DNA of 64,000 bases from Chlorophyllum brunneum. Its lineage: Eukaryota; Basidiomycota; Agaricomycetes; Agaricales; Agaricaceae. The position numbers and the translations under genes were made by a program. The stretch spans positions 1,860,001 to 1,924,000 of the forward strand of contig OY756143.1 in assembly GCA_963576785.1 (NCBI GenBank), in the 5' to 3' direction. The notes below the pieces were generated by a model that had not been told where the DNA came from, did no database searches, and worked only from the letters and a program-made list of their open reading frames with translations. Positions 21,590 through 33,940 of the stretch are shown here, one piece after another. Position 1 is the first letter of the stretch. The number at the start of each line of letters is the position of its first letter.

Positions 21590-24500
21590 TCAATGGTAGG
21601 AGAGGAGTGGTAGGGTCTGGTGAAGGGAATAGTGAGAGAGCGGGTTTATATAAGGATGGAGTTTTGTCATGTGTCACGGGGTTATGTTAGCGCAGAGAAA
21701 TAGGCGAAACAAGGGGCATTGCCTTTCCTGGGCCCGTGCACCGGATCTGAACAAGCTTCGATCCTGTCATCTTCTCTTCTAATCCACCCGATGTGTTCTC
21801 AATCCTTTCCCTCCCTTCAATCTTCGCACCACTCAATGTCGGTCCGCTCCCACCTTCTCTATAAGCCACATGATCCATCTTTAGTAGCTGTCGCCAGGGC
21901 CGCCCCGATTATGGCAACCCCACCCTGACTCTTACGCACCGTTTGTTAAGTGTCCATCCCCAGAAGGCGCGTGTCGTACTGCGTGTCGAGCGAAGTCTGA
22001 TGGCCCAAACTCAGCTGATTGGCCGACCACTGTTTGTCCATGATCCGGTCCTGGCCCCTCAAATATCTGACCAGCCCACACCTCCGGTCTCGGGGCTGGC
22101 GAGCCTCAAATTGTTCAACATAATTCTCTTCTTTGGGTATTGGTAACCACTACGTCTGGCGACAGACCCCACACACCTTTTCTTGATGCCACCCGACCCT
22201 GGCTTAAGCATCTCATTTGGGCCTACCCTCATCAAAAAAAATCGCCCAAGGCCAGTCCAAGACCCCGCAACTGAATGGGACGGTGCCGTGATGACTTTTG
22301 CCAGCTTTCGTCTTCCCCACTGTCAAGATTTCATGTCTCCCACCTTACGGCCTCACGGATCTTACGCGAATGCGCCAAGTATATATCATTGCTACCTCTC
22401 CCCGATGACCTTGAAACCCCCGAGGCAGCTCTGAGTAGACTCAAAGCTGACGCACTGATCCCTGTAGCTAATGTTCATCTTACTTACTTCTTTACATCTG
22501 GTCCCAGCCTCACGTAAATTCTTGGAAGATAAAGTAACGACATGACAGCAACTGACGACAACCACGCATCATGTACTCGAGTCACAGAACAAGCAAACAG
22601 GACCACTCTACTGATTGTGGAGTCATCCGACCTCTCGCCCCACACAACGGCACCTACAACGCGCTAGCAGAACGTTGGTCACTACCAGAACGCACCTATT
22701 AAAGCTTCGCCTCGCCCATCAGCTTCATGCCACTGCTTCAGGTGCAATAGACCAATTTGGCACTGGTAAACAATGCTTCTTCCCCAATGACTTGATGAAA
22801 GTTCTCCACCTTCGATTTTCAGACCTTCATTTGTATTCCAGCCGTGATATTTGGTCATCTCTTCATTGACAGGGCAATATGCCTAGGATCAGAACCCGTG
22901 ACGCTTCGACTCGGTGTCCACCCGACCCAATCCTCTTTCGAACATTGGTCTGTCTTGGAATCACATCGACATACATTATACTGCCAACCCCCGGTCGTCA
23001 TATTCTCACCTCCGCCAAAAAAAGACCGCGTCACACGTTGTGTATAAACGTCAATTTCGTACCGGGATAACTTTCTTCACTCGTAATTTCATCTTCTGAC
23101 TTACCAACACTCGTCAACCCCTCTGCATCCTAAGCGTTAGTTCCATTATAATATCCGTCATCATCATTCTCCGCTTGCCTGATGTAGTTCCCATCGGTCA
23201 ATCGGTCAGCAAAATATGACCTGGCGGACAATAATAGTACTAGTATCCCGCTTCGGCCTCGGTTTCTTCGGCAGGGTATGTGGGGAGCGAGGTCGGAACG
23301 GAGAAATACCCCACCCATACGAACGGCAGGATCATCTTAGCTACATGCTTCCAGCCTGGTATGCTGAGGACTTTACATGCTGTATGCATCACGCGCATCG
23401 CCTTTTGTCGCCCAATCATTGGTCTCTATGAATAAATGAAGCATAATCTGAGACCGGACTTCTCGCGTTCGGAAATTTCTTTGTGTTCTGTTCTGTCAGC
23501 CCTCTATTCTATTTCTATTCGTACGGCAAGAAGTGAATCTCGGAAAACAGGGACGGTGATTCCATGCAGGAATGTTGATCTACAAAATTATACGAGGTAC
23601 ACTTACGATTCTTCTACCTTTTTTCAGTCGATGACGACGATGGTGATCAGGATTGGTTCCCCCACCCCGCTCTGCTGTCATTAGACTAGTATCCATACAA
23701 CTGCTGGGTGATCCACAGCAATGTCGAGAAGTAATGGCATTAGCTGGGTTTTGGTTCGGCACCGTCTCTAATCGATGGGACCTATCAGAAAGCTTTGTGG
23801 AGCATGGGCGTTATGAATAGCAGTTAGGCATCGAAATCATGATCCGCCCAAACATAGCTCATTTACCTGACCCGTGATTCGAGTACTCATGGGTGTGAAG
23901 TAAACTTGACAACAATCCGTGATTGGGCTAGCCAATACCTTGTAGATCACTACCAGTCACCGCTCTAGCATTAGTGAGCAGCACAAACACGGTGTAAACT
24001 TGGGAGGACAGGGCCCTAAATGTCAGGCTGGAGTTTGAAACCGGAACATCCCCGCCTGCCCTGTTTGAGTCTTATTTGAAAGTCAAGCTCTCAAGTGAAC
24101 GTGAAGATCAGTATGCCTTAGTGGCGGTAACAAGGCCAGTAGGTTGGCGCATGAAATGGAGACGGGCATCCACATGCGCGTTCCTTACATCCGTTGGTCC
24201 GGTCCTTGGCTTCCTCACCATCGTGCATTGAACATCAGAAGTTGGTGATACACTAGCATGACGTGAAAAAGAGCTAACTTAGTCTCGTCCTGCAAGGCCT
24301 GGGAGCTATTTCCCTCCTTCCAACAAGGATACTTTTTCATATGGTATCAAAATTTGAGCTGCCGATAGGCTGGCAATGCTGTGGAAGGGGATGTTGTTAT
24401 TTATACCCCGAATGACTATGTAAGGGCCAAAAATAACGCCCTTCACTGTTGCCAGAGATAATATTAGAGTTCCGTGAATTGTCAAGGAAGATGCAATAGG

Positions 24501-26019
24501 ATTTGCAGGATATACCAGCGGACAAATGGGAACCATAAATAGATGTTCAACGAGGAGAACGCGGAGCTACCTGATACTTGAGCTCCCAAGTTGGGAGATG
24601 TTCTAATCGGAGCAGGGTTCCGTTTCCCTTGAGCTAGGATTTCAGGCATAGATCAGGTGTAGGACAGGTTTCGGGGATGCTGCGCTGTAGTATTGTCAAA
24701 ATCGTAGCGGGCTGTGCCTGGTCTTGGGACTCCCGAAGGGATAGACACGTTCGTCATCCCGCAATGTCTTCAGAAGGGGATTTATTCAGACGAGATCTAT
24801 CGGTGGACCGAATATATTTTGAACCACCCAAAATCTAGATGAGGAAGTACAACCCCATGCCGTGGGCCGAAGATGCTTGACTGAGCTCTTGAAGGTAAAT
24901 CGGAATGCGATTACCGCTGGCGCCTGGTATAACTTTCCCAATAGGAGAGTAGCGGTAAATTGTTCACAGAAGTGTCGGGGGTATTGTCCACACTGGTATC
25001 TCCTTGAGTCTAAGTTTAAACTGCAGGTATTTTCGGCCCAAGAGCAATAGTAGTAGTCAAGAGTGCTATCTGAGCCGACCAAAAGCTTCGGCCGCGTTCG
25101 TGTAGGGCGAAAGCTTTGTTAGGAGAGTGCTTCCTAGGCAGGCGTGATTAGCTGGTCGAAAGGTGGCCGGAAGTTCGAGGTTGCATACCACTGGTTGACA
25201 GTAGCTCGCTATTTCTGTGTCGAAGGTATTATTTTGGAAGGGAGGGGATTCTGAGTGTGCGCAAGCTGCCCCGAGCTATCAGATTGAGATTAGATATTGA
25301 CCGCATGTTCCTCCCGTGAAGGACTCGATAGGGCCAGCGTTTGGTTCCAGACCATGGCCTGGAGGCGCGTCATGGCTCTGCACCCATGCGTGTTCTGAGC
25401 CTGAAGTGGTTGATCCACATGTGGGAAAGTAGACCACAGCGGTTGTCTGGATCCCCGCAACGCCTGCGTCACAATACAGTCCGCCAAGCTTAGCCAGGAT
25501 TCGTGTTAGATAGATCAACTGAACGTTCGAGGTGGGGTAGATGAGCGATGGGTCCAGAATTTGTGGGTTGCCTACTTTCCTGCGCAGAGGCCCAACGGCT
25601 CGAATCAATCAAACTGTTATACCCGGATTGGATGTGTCAATCCCGAACTGAAAGCGAGGATCAGTTTTAAGACTTATAAGGGGCTGTTGCAAGGCAGTCT
25701 GAGACCTAGACTTGGGAGTCTTCTATCTAAGGTCTACTTTATCAGTCACTGCCTGGCGGAGCTGGAGGCAGCATCGTGTTGTCTGATAACTTTGTCCGAA
25801 ATTAGAAGAGCACATTATTCAGCCTTCTTCAAGAATATGCTCAAGCTGAGGAACGGCTATTACTTCTAATCGGTCTCATGCCATGATCAGGGCTGGGGTC
25901 GACGGCTTTAAAATACGGCGCATACGATGGTACTAGACAGGGACTGATGGTGGACACCGAGGAAATAGATGTAACCATAAGATGGGAAAAGATACACATG
26001 TATACCTGGTCAGAATCTT
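21590..26019. other. 4.4-kb stretch without a recognisable gene
   Basis: Apart from the TATA box noted above, no conserved protein motif, spliced frame, tRNA or transposon domain was recognised on either strand. Candidates such as the Cys-containing minus-strand frames at 24786-25082 and 25279-25608 match no family I know and have no convincing splice partners. The region is several times longer than the other gaps in this window. It may hold a decayed insertion, a fast-evolving orphan gene or non-coding RNA. Confidence 0.5.
21645..21652 (-). promoter_or_regulatory. TATA box of the F-box/LRR-like gene
   Basis: On the minus strand the sequence reads TATATAAA, 56 bases before the ATG at 21589. 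That places it suitably for a core promoter with a short 5' leader. Confidence 0.6.
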
Positions 26020-26688
26020 TCATGATCGTACGTAGAAGTCGTATTGATTGAGCATCCAAATTAGTGTGAATGCTGGTTGGATGAAGGTGGACCGGAATCA
26101 CCTGTGTCAGCCACCATGTCTGATGCCAGTTGGGGCTAGTACTCACTTGACACAAATACTGGACTGAGCACACCCGGGTTGATTCTTGCCGTCTTGTAGA
26201 TGAATAACTCCATAGCAAAGTGGCCAAAAGCGATGAGGTACGTGAACAAAGCCATATCGTAGTTTCTGAAATTCGGCAAAATTGTCAATTGAGCTTTTTA
26301 TTCTCGCCGAGAATGGAGCCACCGGGGGTCCGGACGTACGTCTTTTCGTGGATGTGGAATGCCGCATAAAATCGGACGACGGCCGAAGTCAGGGTCCAGA
26401 CTCCAAAAGTGCGAGCTTGGAGGGCAGTCACTGGTTGAAAGATCAGCATTGTTCACGTGTTTCTTGTCGCGAGTGTACCTGATGCCGAGGGGACATTGTT
26501 GTAGATTCTTCGGGTAAGTTTAAGTGTCAAGAAATTTTGGAAGGTGTTGAAAACAGCTGTGGTGGCTACAAGGAGCTGCCATTTGGCAAGAAGGGAGGGA
26601 GGGAGGACTGGATGTAGGGGTTAGTCTCGCGGTGTGTGTGGACCGGGGCAGACTCACGGGCGACGAAGGTATGGAACATGGTAGGCAT
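26020..26688 (-). CDS. ERG28: ERG28 sterol-biosynthesis scaffold protein
   Basis: Splicing five short exons gives a 140-residue protein that starts MPTMFHTFVALLPPSLLAKW. It then has WQLLVATTAVFNTFQNFLTL, KLTRRIYNNVPSASVTALQA, RTFGVWTLTSAVVRFYAAFH and NYDMALFTYLIAFGHFAMEL. It ends LIWMLNQYDFYVRS. This follows Erg28 along its full length (ARTF.WTLTSAVVR, YD.ALFTYL.A.GHF and the C-terminal NQYDFYV). Erg28 is a small ER membrane protein with four predicted helices that tethers the C-4 demethylation enzymes Erg25, Erg26 and Erg27 in ergosterol synthesis. The final acceptor must be the CAG just before ATTCACACTAATT; using the earlier CAG destroys the conserved tail. No single frame shows the gene, because every exon is short. 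It is divergent from the next gene, with 135 bases between starts. Confidence 0.93.
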
Positions 26689-26823
26689 GGGGGAGGAGGG
26701 TTGGCGGCACGGGTTCCCAGTCAACTTACGTAAATGGGGCGGTCAGATGTCAAAAAACAGGCTACGCCAAATTGATAGGACGACATTCTGTTCAGGTCCG
26801 CCAGTTCTCATGCTGCCTTCAAC
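26689..26823. promoter_or_regulatory. Compact divergent promoter region (ERG28 / large disordered protein)
   Basis: Only 135 bases lie between the two start codons, so both promoters and 5' leaders fit in this space or overlap. No TATA box was recognised. Confidence 0.45.
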
Positions 26824-29800
26824 ATGTCCTCCTCGTCGTCCCCAGCAGTGAGCACATCTCACCTCGACAGGCCCCGCTCCATCCGCTCCGTTGCCAGCAA
26901 CTCTAGCATCGCCAGTGGCGTCAGTCTGACGCGGCGTTCTCGGACAAGAACACGCTCAAAAACGGTGACCGGATCGCTTGCAACGCGCCCAGATGCACTA
27001 CCCCAAAATCCTGTCCTAGATCTTCCCTTCATTGACCAGAACCTACCCCACGAGCCAGATACCACCCCTCAAGCCTCAGATACCCTCCATCCACCCCATG
27101 CCCTGAATGTGGCGACGAGCAGCAGGAGCCTGACTTCACAGGAAGCCGACTCTGCCGCTGGGGAAGTAACACTTGTTACTGCACTCCCACAACAATCTCC
27201 GATGCCGGCCAAGCTAGTACGTTCCATTCTTCCTTTCATATGAAATTTTGTGGAACGCGTCCTGATGCTTGGCTGTAGTCCAAGGCGGCAAAGCAGGCTG
27301 AGAGGCTTGCTTCCATAGAAACATCATATAATCCGGCGCTCTCTGCATTCTCCCGTGACCCCGAATTGACCCCCAATGCGCGCGATTCATTTTCAACTCA
27401 AAAATCCGGTACCTCTTCTTCATTTTATCCCCCTTCCACGTCAACCGTCTCTGGTCCAACATCTCCCGCCTCTCCACGCACCACAGCAGAAGAAATTCTC
27501 CAACAACCGAACATTTCACTACTCACGGAAGACGTCGACGAGATGCAAGATTACGATGGGGATGATGTAGCTTATCGGCTTCGACTTCTCGTGAACAATA
27601 ATTACTTCTTACCACCCGCACATATGAAGCCTTCCCCCCAAGACCTTGGTGTCTCCATGACTGCAAAGAAGCCCCAAAAGTCATCGCCAACGTTCTTGGA
27701 TATTTTCCGTGTTGGGAAGTCCAAATCCAAGCCCACGACGCCTGTGGCACCTACCTTTGGTGCAGGCCCTGTACTCAGGACGACGTCAGACTCGATCACA
27801 GCCTCATTCGCACTACGTACGCAATCGCAACCCCCGCATCTGTCGACTCATCCGACGATGATGGGAAACGTCGATCGCGGGCGGGTTGTTGTCGTTAGAG
27901 AGCGGATGAATAGTATCGCGGTGGCCGCGAAGCAAGCCGAACAGGAGATGAAAACGCGGAACGCGAAACGAGAGCAGGGGTCCGACAAGGGGAAACAGCC
28001 AGCGCAATCTCCACTTGCACAGGCACAGGATGTTGGGGATGTAATAGACCCAACAGATGTAGTAGATATTCCCCTCCCTGCTTCAAACTATCCGTTTGCA
28101 GTTCAAGCTTCTGCGTTGCACGGCCTAGGAGTTCAGGAATCTGTTGGAGCAGCTGTACTTGCGGATCGACTACCGCCCAACAGCCCGAATATATCAATAT
28201 ACGACCCGGACGACTGGAGGAAGGCGCTCTTACAGGAGGCGGTTCATCATTCGTTGGATAATTCTCCGGATGAGTCTGTATTTTCGCATGTTCCTGGTAC
28301 ATCTACCCCTATACTTGCGACGCCGCGAGTTAATGGTCCGTTATCCAGGAGCACGACGCCTGGGACGCGGGCGAAGAAGTTACAACAACGGATCGCGGAT
28401 CCGCAACCCAGTCTTGAAATGGAGGATGTACCGGCGGAAGAGGATACCAAGAAAAAGGATCCGGCTCATCAGTCCCAGCGGAGTCAAGCTTCGACGACAA
28501 AGTCTGTTGGGAAATTTCTTGCGACGCCTGAGTCGAATGATTCAAGGCGTTCGAGCTACTTGCCTGCGCGGGCGATAACGCCAGTAGGGAATCTTACACC
28601 ACTATCGCCAGCCCCGAGGAAGCGGATTTTCAACGCTCCATATTCGATATCTCAAACCGACCTCCAAGACCAGCACAGGAGCGTCGATGGGGAGCCGGCT
28701 GCCTCCATCTCACCTAAATCTAAACTGCGTAAATCAATGTCCACACCGATGCTTTCAGAGGCATATGAATCTATGCGACAGCAATTTGGAATGACGCCAC
28801 CTCCACCACCGCTTCCCGCGACTCGGAGATCTTCGCAAATGACCCAGTTAAGCATGCATACACAGTCGTATGAGACAAGTCGAGAGATGCCCTCCAGGGC
28901 AAGCGCATTTTCTTCCCACTCCCATTTCGATGATCTCGATGACCGGATAGTGAGAGGGTCTCCAAGGTTGTCGGCCTTAGGGACCAGGCCATCGTTCTCG
29001 AATTACTCCCAGGCGTCGCTATCACCCACAACATCTGCTTTTCAAGATGCGTTGAACCACAGTGGGGGCCGATCCACCGTCTCTTCCATACATCGTCCTA
29101 GTATTGACCATCCACCCGAAGAAGCCCATGCGCGGTCCTCTTTAGCGTCACCTCCTCCACGACCATCTACTTCTATTGCTCACATTGCCCTCCGACCGCC
29201 ACCTCGTTCGTCCTCTTTGAACTACTCTGGTTCCGGACTTGGCAGGAGTTCGACCAGTTCGGAGCCCAGAATCGAAGTCAGCGTAGCCTCACCGACAAAA
29301 GCAGAAGGTTACCCTGCTGCACCTCCCCACCCCCCATTCTCACGCCATAGAGATATTAATCCCATACCATTGTCACTCAGGATACCCACAACAACAGAGA
29401 CAGTAGCGATACATTCCCCAGCACCCTCCTCACCCACGTCGTTCTTTGATACCTTACAAACACAACCTAATGCCATGGACGATTTGGATTCGTCAGATAG
29501 TGAAGAGGATGGAGACGAAGAAGAGACAGACGTAGTAACCCAGTCCCCACCTCCTCTACCTCACCCACACTCCTATCCAAAATCTCCACCTCCATTTAAT
29601 CTTGACCCGCGCGCACGAGCAAATTCTACAGTGTCGTTAAGCCCGATCAAGCCAAGTACGATGATGCGCCTGGGTAACTTTTCGACTCCCTATGTCGGAA
29701 GGGGACAAACTGAGAGGTCGAGGACGTTGCCAGTCGGAGTTGTGGACACCAAGAAGGCCCTTGGATTTACGCCGACAAAGGGGACATTTTTTTCGGAAAG

Positions 29801-30167
29801 GAAGAATGACCTAGGACGTGGTGCTGAATTGTCGACGTCGCTACTCGTGCAGGCACAAGAAAGGAGTATCGGCTCAAGCATCGAAGCGAACGTTTCTCCT
29901 CATCTTACTAGTGCATTGGTTGGTCCAAGTACAAGTACAGAGAAGCGTAGACCGTCAACTGCTGGCCAGGTTCCTCCCTTACCTCAGACGTCACTATTGC
30001 TTGGTCCTAATCGCAAGCCGGAGGCACTGAGGAAGCTAGATGGAATGCTGGTACAGCATATGGAGGCTGAGAAAGATAGGATTAGGAAGATCGCAGGCGC
30101 ACTCAAGTCGAGTTCGCAGGTGAACTTGGTGGGGAGTGCTGGCGGATCGGGTTCCGGACAACCTTAA
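26824..30167 (+). CDS. Large Ser/Pro-rich disordered protein, function unknown
   Basis: Two exons (26824-27216 and 27279-30167, joined in phase 0) give 1,093 residues. I recognise no catalytic domain. The protein is very rich in Ser, Pro and Thr. A possible ordered segment around residues 230-260 contains DYDGDDVAYRLRLLVNNNYF, then ppAHMKPSPQDLG. A motif typical of fungal regulators follows (SSPTFLDIFRVGKSKSKPTT). There is a region NISIYDPDDWRKALLQEAVHHSLDNS, an acidic patch DDLDSSDSEEDGDEEETD and several SPxx-rich segments. The C-terminus (LRKLDGMLVQHMEAEKDRIR, then KIAGALKSSS) looks like a short amphipathic helix or coiled coil. Many S/T-P sites suggest phosphorylation. The composition would suit a scaffold at the cell cortex or in signalling, but this is a guess. 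The start follows ERG28 on the other strand by 135 bases. Confidence 0.8.
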
Positions 30168-30448
30168 TGAATTCCACAAGGATGATTTCTACAATGTATC
30201 CTTTATATTTTACTGCCATTCACTACTGCACGTCTTTCGTTTGGTTTTCGTTGTTTTTGGTCTTTGCTTTCATGTTTGAAACTGATGGAATTGAATTGAA
30301 TATATGACTCTGAAGACCGACTGGAGGGATCGAGGTAGATGTGGCCGTCTCTGGTGGCGTGACAAGCGAATGGGCACGTGTGGCCTTGCCTGGCGTCCTC
30401 ACAAGCGCTTAACTGGTCGACCCAACACTCCATCTACCAACACTCTCC

Positions 30449-32374
30449 ATGGACAGATACAACCAGAGACCATACTATTCGTACTCATGGCACCAGGTGA
30501 GCCCGCATTTTTACTGGGGCGTATCGAGGAACCGGGTGCTAACTCCTAAACCCATAAGTCGCATGATCAGGTAAATATATTCGAGATATTCTCAAGGGTC
30601 TCATCGTGGATGCTGTGATTACAGGCGACAGTGCTCATTATGGTACCATATAATACCCAAGAGGACGAGTTGTCTGTACGTGGCTTTGTACAGCAACCGG
30701 TTGGATGACAGTACATTTACCTGGTACTGCTGTGTCGGTTCTAGGTGGTAATCGACCGCAACTATCTCGTCGTAGGAGTGAAGGGACATCCACCGACAAT
30801 CAAGGTACATTCTCTCTTCACTACACTCTCCCACCGCCATTGTTCCCCGAACCTAGAACGCCAGCGGACCTTGTTCTAAACAGCCAAATTCTCATTTCGT
30901 CAGGGACGTCTGTATAGCTCCGTCAATACTTCAACATCGGTGTGGCAGCTTGAGCCACGAACTTCAAGGCTTTCCGCGAGAGAACGAACAACTTCTACGA
31001 CTTCAACAGCTTCAACCCAGTCCCATTCTTCTTACGCCTACATCTCCGACCCCGACATCTCGAGCAGCTTCGCAGCGTCACTTGAGAGTGGCCAAGCGTC
31101 AGATGCAGACGATGTTACTTCTGCGTCTCCAGGCCTTTCTTCCCCGAGCCTCTCTACCGCAGATGACAGACTCCTCAGACACATGAACCCCCGAAACCCG
31201 ACCAACACAAACACCAACTCTACAACCGCTTCACGATCTGTATCTCCTGGTCACGGACTCGGATTATACGTCCATCACACTGGACACGCTAGTAGCCAAG
31301 GACAGACGCATACCAGTGGTGCTGTTGCGGTCGCCTATGGGAGTATGGCGTCGAGTTATTCCTCACTGGAGTCATTACACGGACCAGGTTCCGGCAGGCT
31401 TTTGACGTTGCATTTAGAGAAGGAGCAGTCGATTATATGGCCATCGTTGATTGTTGGACCTGCCCCGGAGGCCGTTTCGCCTCATTTGGCGAATTCAGTG
31501 GTGTTTATCCATAGTCATGAACTCGAACACCAGTATAATATGGATCCGACGAGTCTGGCGTTGATCGGGCTGGAGCTGTTCGATATTAGAAGAGATAGGG
31601 ATGAGGCGTTTGAGTATTTCCTGTGAGTATTCCATTAGCACATCAATCCCCCATACTGAATCATGACCTAGACGTGCATGGCATCAAACCCACATTCCTT
31701 CTGCCACTATGCGCCTCGTCTCCCATTACCTTCCCCTCTCTGGCTCTTACAATATTACCTCTCTACCTGAAGAGCCAGCACCCCGAGGTACAGTACCCTA
31801 CTACCTCCAGTGTATAGGCGGATCTAGGGGTCTAGCCCAGTTGTATGTAGAGGCCGGCCTCCTCCACCTGGAAGGCGCAGCCTCGACCCTCCTCTCCTCA
31901 TCCTACTCCAGTCTATCCTCTATCCGCGTGCCACACCAATCGCAAGTTGGCGAAAGCGGTACCGAAGCGTGGAAACGTGATCGAGAAGCCGCAGGTAAGT
32001 ATTTTGACCGTGCACGGTTACTCCAACCCGAGTTGGATATCCCTGCATTACCACAAAGCAACATGCGTGGTGTTGGGGGTGTGGAGTTGGAAATCCCATC
32101 GTTGGATGTGGGCGTGTCGACACCTGAGAGTGTTGGGTCTAGGGAGTCATTGCATACAGATACAGAGCCCCCGCTTGTGAGGAGGAGAAAGAAGGTGAAG
32201 GAAGAGCAGTTGGCTGCTAGCGTGGTGAAAAAGCCGCACAATATAGATGAGGTCGATGGGGCTTGGTATTACTATATTCCTGGGCTGGTTGGTGCGGGGA
32301 CGGCATTGCTTGTGGTCGGAGTTGTTGGTGCGCTCAGTTTTTCGACATGGTCGAGACGGAATCAAGGCTCTTGA
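30449..32374 (+). CDS. Tail-anchored CS (p23/Hsp20-like) domain protein
   Basis: The first exon reads MDRYNQRPYYSYSWHQ. After a 5' intron of about 130 bases come ATVLIMVPYNTQEDELS, VVIDRNYLVVGVKGHPPTIK and GRLYSSVNTSTSVWQLEPR. Together these form the beta-sandwich of a CS domain, the fold of p23 and Sgt1 co-chaperones that bind Hsp90. A long Ser/Thr-rich linker follows, then a second apparently folded region: LLTLHLEKEQSIIWPSLIVG, NMDPTSLALIGLELFDIRRD and EAFEYFLRAWHQTHIPSATM, continuing to VPYYLQCIGGSRGLAQLYVE. The C-terminus has an RRRKKVKEE basic stretch and one hydrophobic segment, YYIPGLVGAGTALLVVGVVG, close to the stop. This predicts a tail-anchored protein with the CS domain in the cytosol. 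The target membrane and partner are unknown. The small exons are certain because each restores the CS fold. Confidence 0.82.
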
Positions 32375-32742
32375 GGGGGCCCAGGTTCCAGCTCGCTGGT
32401 TTTTTTTTCGGGATGGTGTGGTTGATGTCGGTCGGTCTCTTTTACAGTGGTCTACCAGCGACGGGAGTGGTAGTGGGCTATGTAACACACTCGCATTTGC
32501 TTATTCTGGCGGGTCGTGGCCATCACCACTGTGTTCTACTAGCAGCTTTAGATGTCCTAGTTTCTCTACATGACCATGTGTTGTCGTTGGTTCTCCAACG
32601 TTAGTTGTTCGGTTCAGCAGAGCATGTTGACGCCGATAGGGCTCAGGCTCTTCCAGTCACAGCCGCCATACCCGGATCACTGCCTGCAAACGTTCCACGA
32701 CTTGGAGCAGACTTTCTGTGGAGGAAGTCTTCTTGAAGAACT
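32375..32742. other. Intergenic, nothing recognised
   Basis: This short spacer lies between the tail-anchored protein and thiamine pyrophosphokinase. It begins with a T-rich run at 32399-32409 and has no conserved frame. Confidence 0.5.
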
Positions 32743-33835
32743 ATGACGACGTGGAACGTTGATTTCCTCAGACCCATTGGGTTTCCCGCACCCAAATTGA
32801 ACCACGCTGGTGCTTCCTGCTGTTCCTGTGGATGCCCCACGAAGCATGAGTACGCACTCATCATCCTCAACCAACCCTTCTCCCTGCCACTCTTACAGCG
32901 TCTGTGGAAGTCATCACTGTGGCACTGTTGTGCAGATGGAGGTGCGAACAGGTTGTACGACCTGTTGACAAGTCTCAAGCTCGATCCTCGAACGTGCGTG
33001 ATGGTTTTTGTTCTGTGAGAACTAAACTCGATGGTTGGCTTCTTTTCTCAGGTACCTCCCAGACTTGATAAGAGGTGACCTGGACTCGCTGCGTAGCGAT
33101 GTGAGGGAGTACTATGCATCCCAGGTGTCTCCCTCCCCCGGTCAGTCACCCGAGTGCATGCGCTAATTTCATTATTCTCGTCAGGGCGTACGGATAGTTC
33201 AGGATCACGACCAGGATTCTACGGACCTCATGAAATGCGTGTATGCTCTTGAATCCAAAGAGCACGACGAAGACAGGAAAGCCTTTTCCAAAGGAAGCAC
33301 GCTAGAAGCACAGTACGAACTCATTATCCTCGGTGGACTAGCAGGTCGCCTCGACCACACAATTCACACACTTTCCTACCTACACAAGCTCCGGAAGACG
33401 CGGAAAAGAGTATACGCAGTGACAGACGACAATGTCGGTTGGGTACTAGACTCTGTACGTCCCCCATGTCATCCCAATCTCTGACTAGAACCATCCGGGA
33501 TCTAATATCCCCGCTGACTTCGGCACCAACAGGGTGAACATCGCATCTATGTCGATCACACACTTCTAGGCCCAACTTGTGGCCTGTTGCCTGTCGGCAT
33601 CGACGAGACAATTTTATCGACAAATGGACTGCGGTGGAACTTGACAGACCATCCGTCCTCGTTTGATGGCCTGGTATCGACTTCAAACCACCTCGTGTCC
33701 GGGAAAGATGTTTGGCTAAAGACTTCTAAACCTATCTGGTGGACTGCCGAACTACGTCCACTAGTCAAGGAATGCGATCAGTCCAGTGGGTATAAGTCCG
33801 GTTGGCTGAGTTGGGTTTTCCGTATCTTCTATTGA
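32743..33835 (+). CDS. THI80: Thiamine pyrophosphokinase
   Basis: Four exons encode the enzyme that transfers pyrophosphate from ATP to thiamine to make thiamine diphosphate. All family motifs are present in order: YALIILNQPFSLPLLQRLW, CCADGGANRLYD, LPDLIRGDLDSLRSDVREYY, VRIVQDHDQDSTDLMKCVYA, LIILGGLAGRLDHTIHTLSY and CGLLPVGIDETILSTNGLRW (the thiamine-binding C-terminal domain). NLTDHPSSFDGLVSTSN follows. The two conserved Asp of GDLDS and the DQDSTD stretch bind metal and substrate. Near the N-terminus is a small Cys cluster, ASCCSCGCPTKHEYA, just before the first strand. The C-terminal tail past SNHLVSGKDVWLKTSKPIWW is longer than in yeast Thi80. Introns are at about 32996, 33124, 33454. 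Phase checks support all three. Confidence 0.95.
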
Positions 33836-33940
33836 TGTACCTCACGTTGATTAGATCACTAAATCCGTTGCCATTTGTCCGTTACCCCTCCCCACGTTTG
33901 TAATCTACTGTAATCACACCGGACCCCAACGTCTACCTTT

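Noticed and set aside
24786..25608. Cys-containing minus-strand frames resembling a secreted protein
   Set aside because: No signal peptide, no convincing splice pattern and no family I recognise. Kept only as a remark in the gene-poor region.
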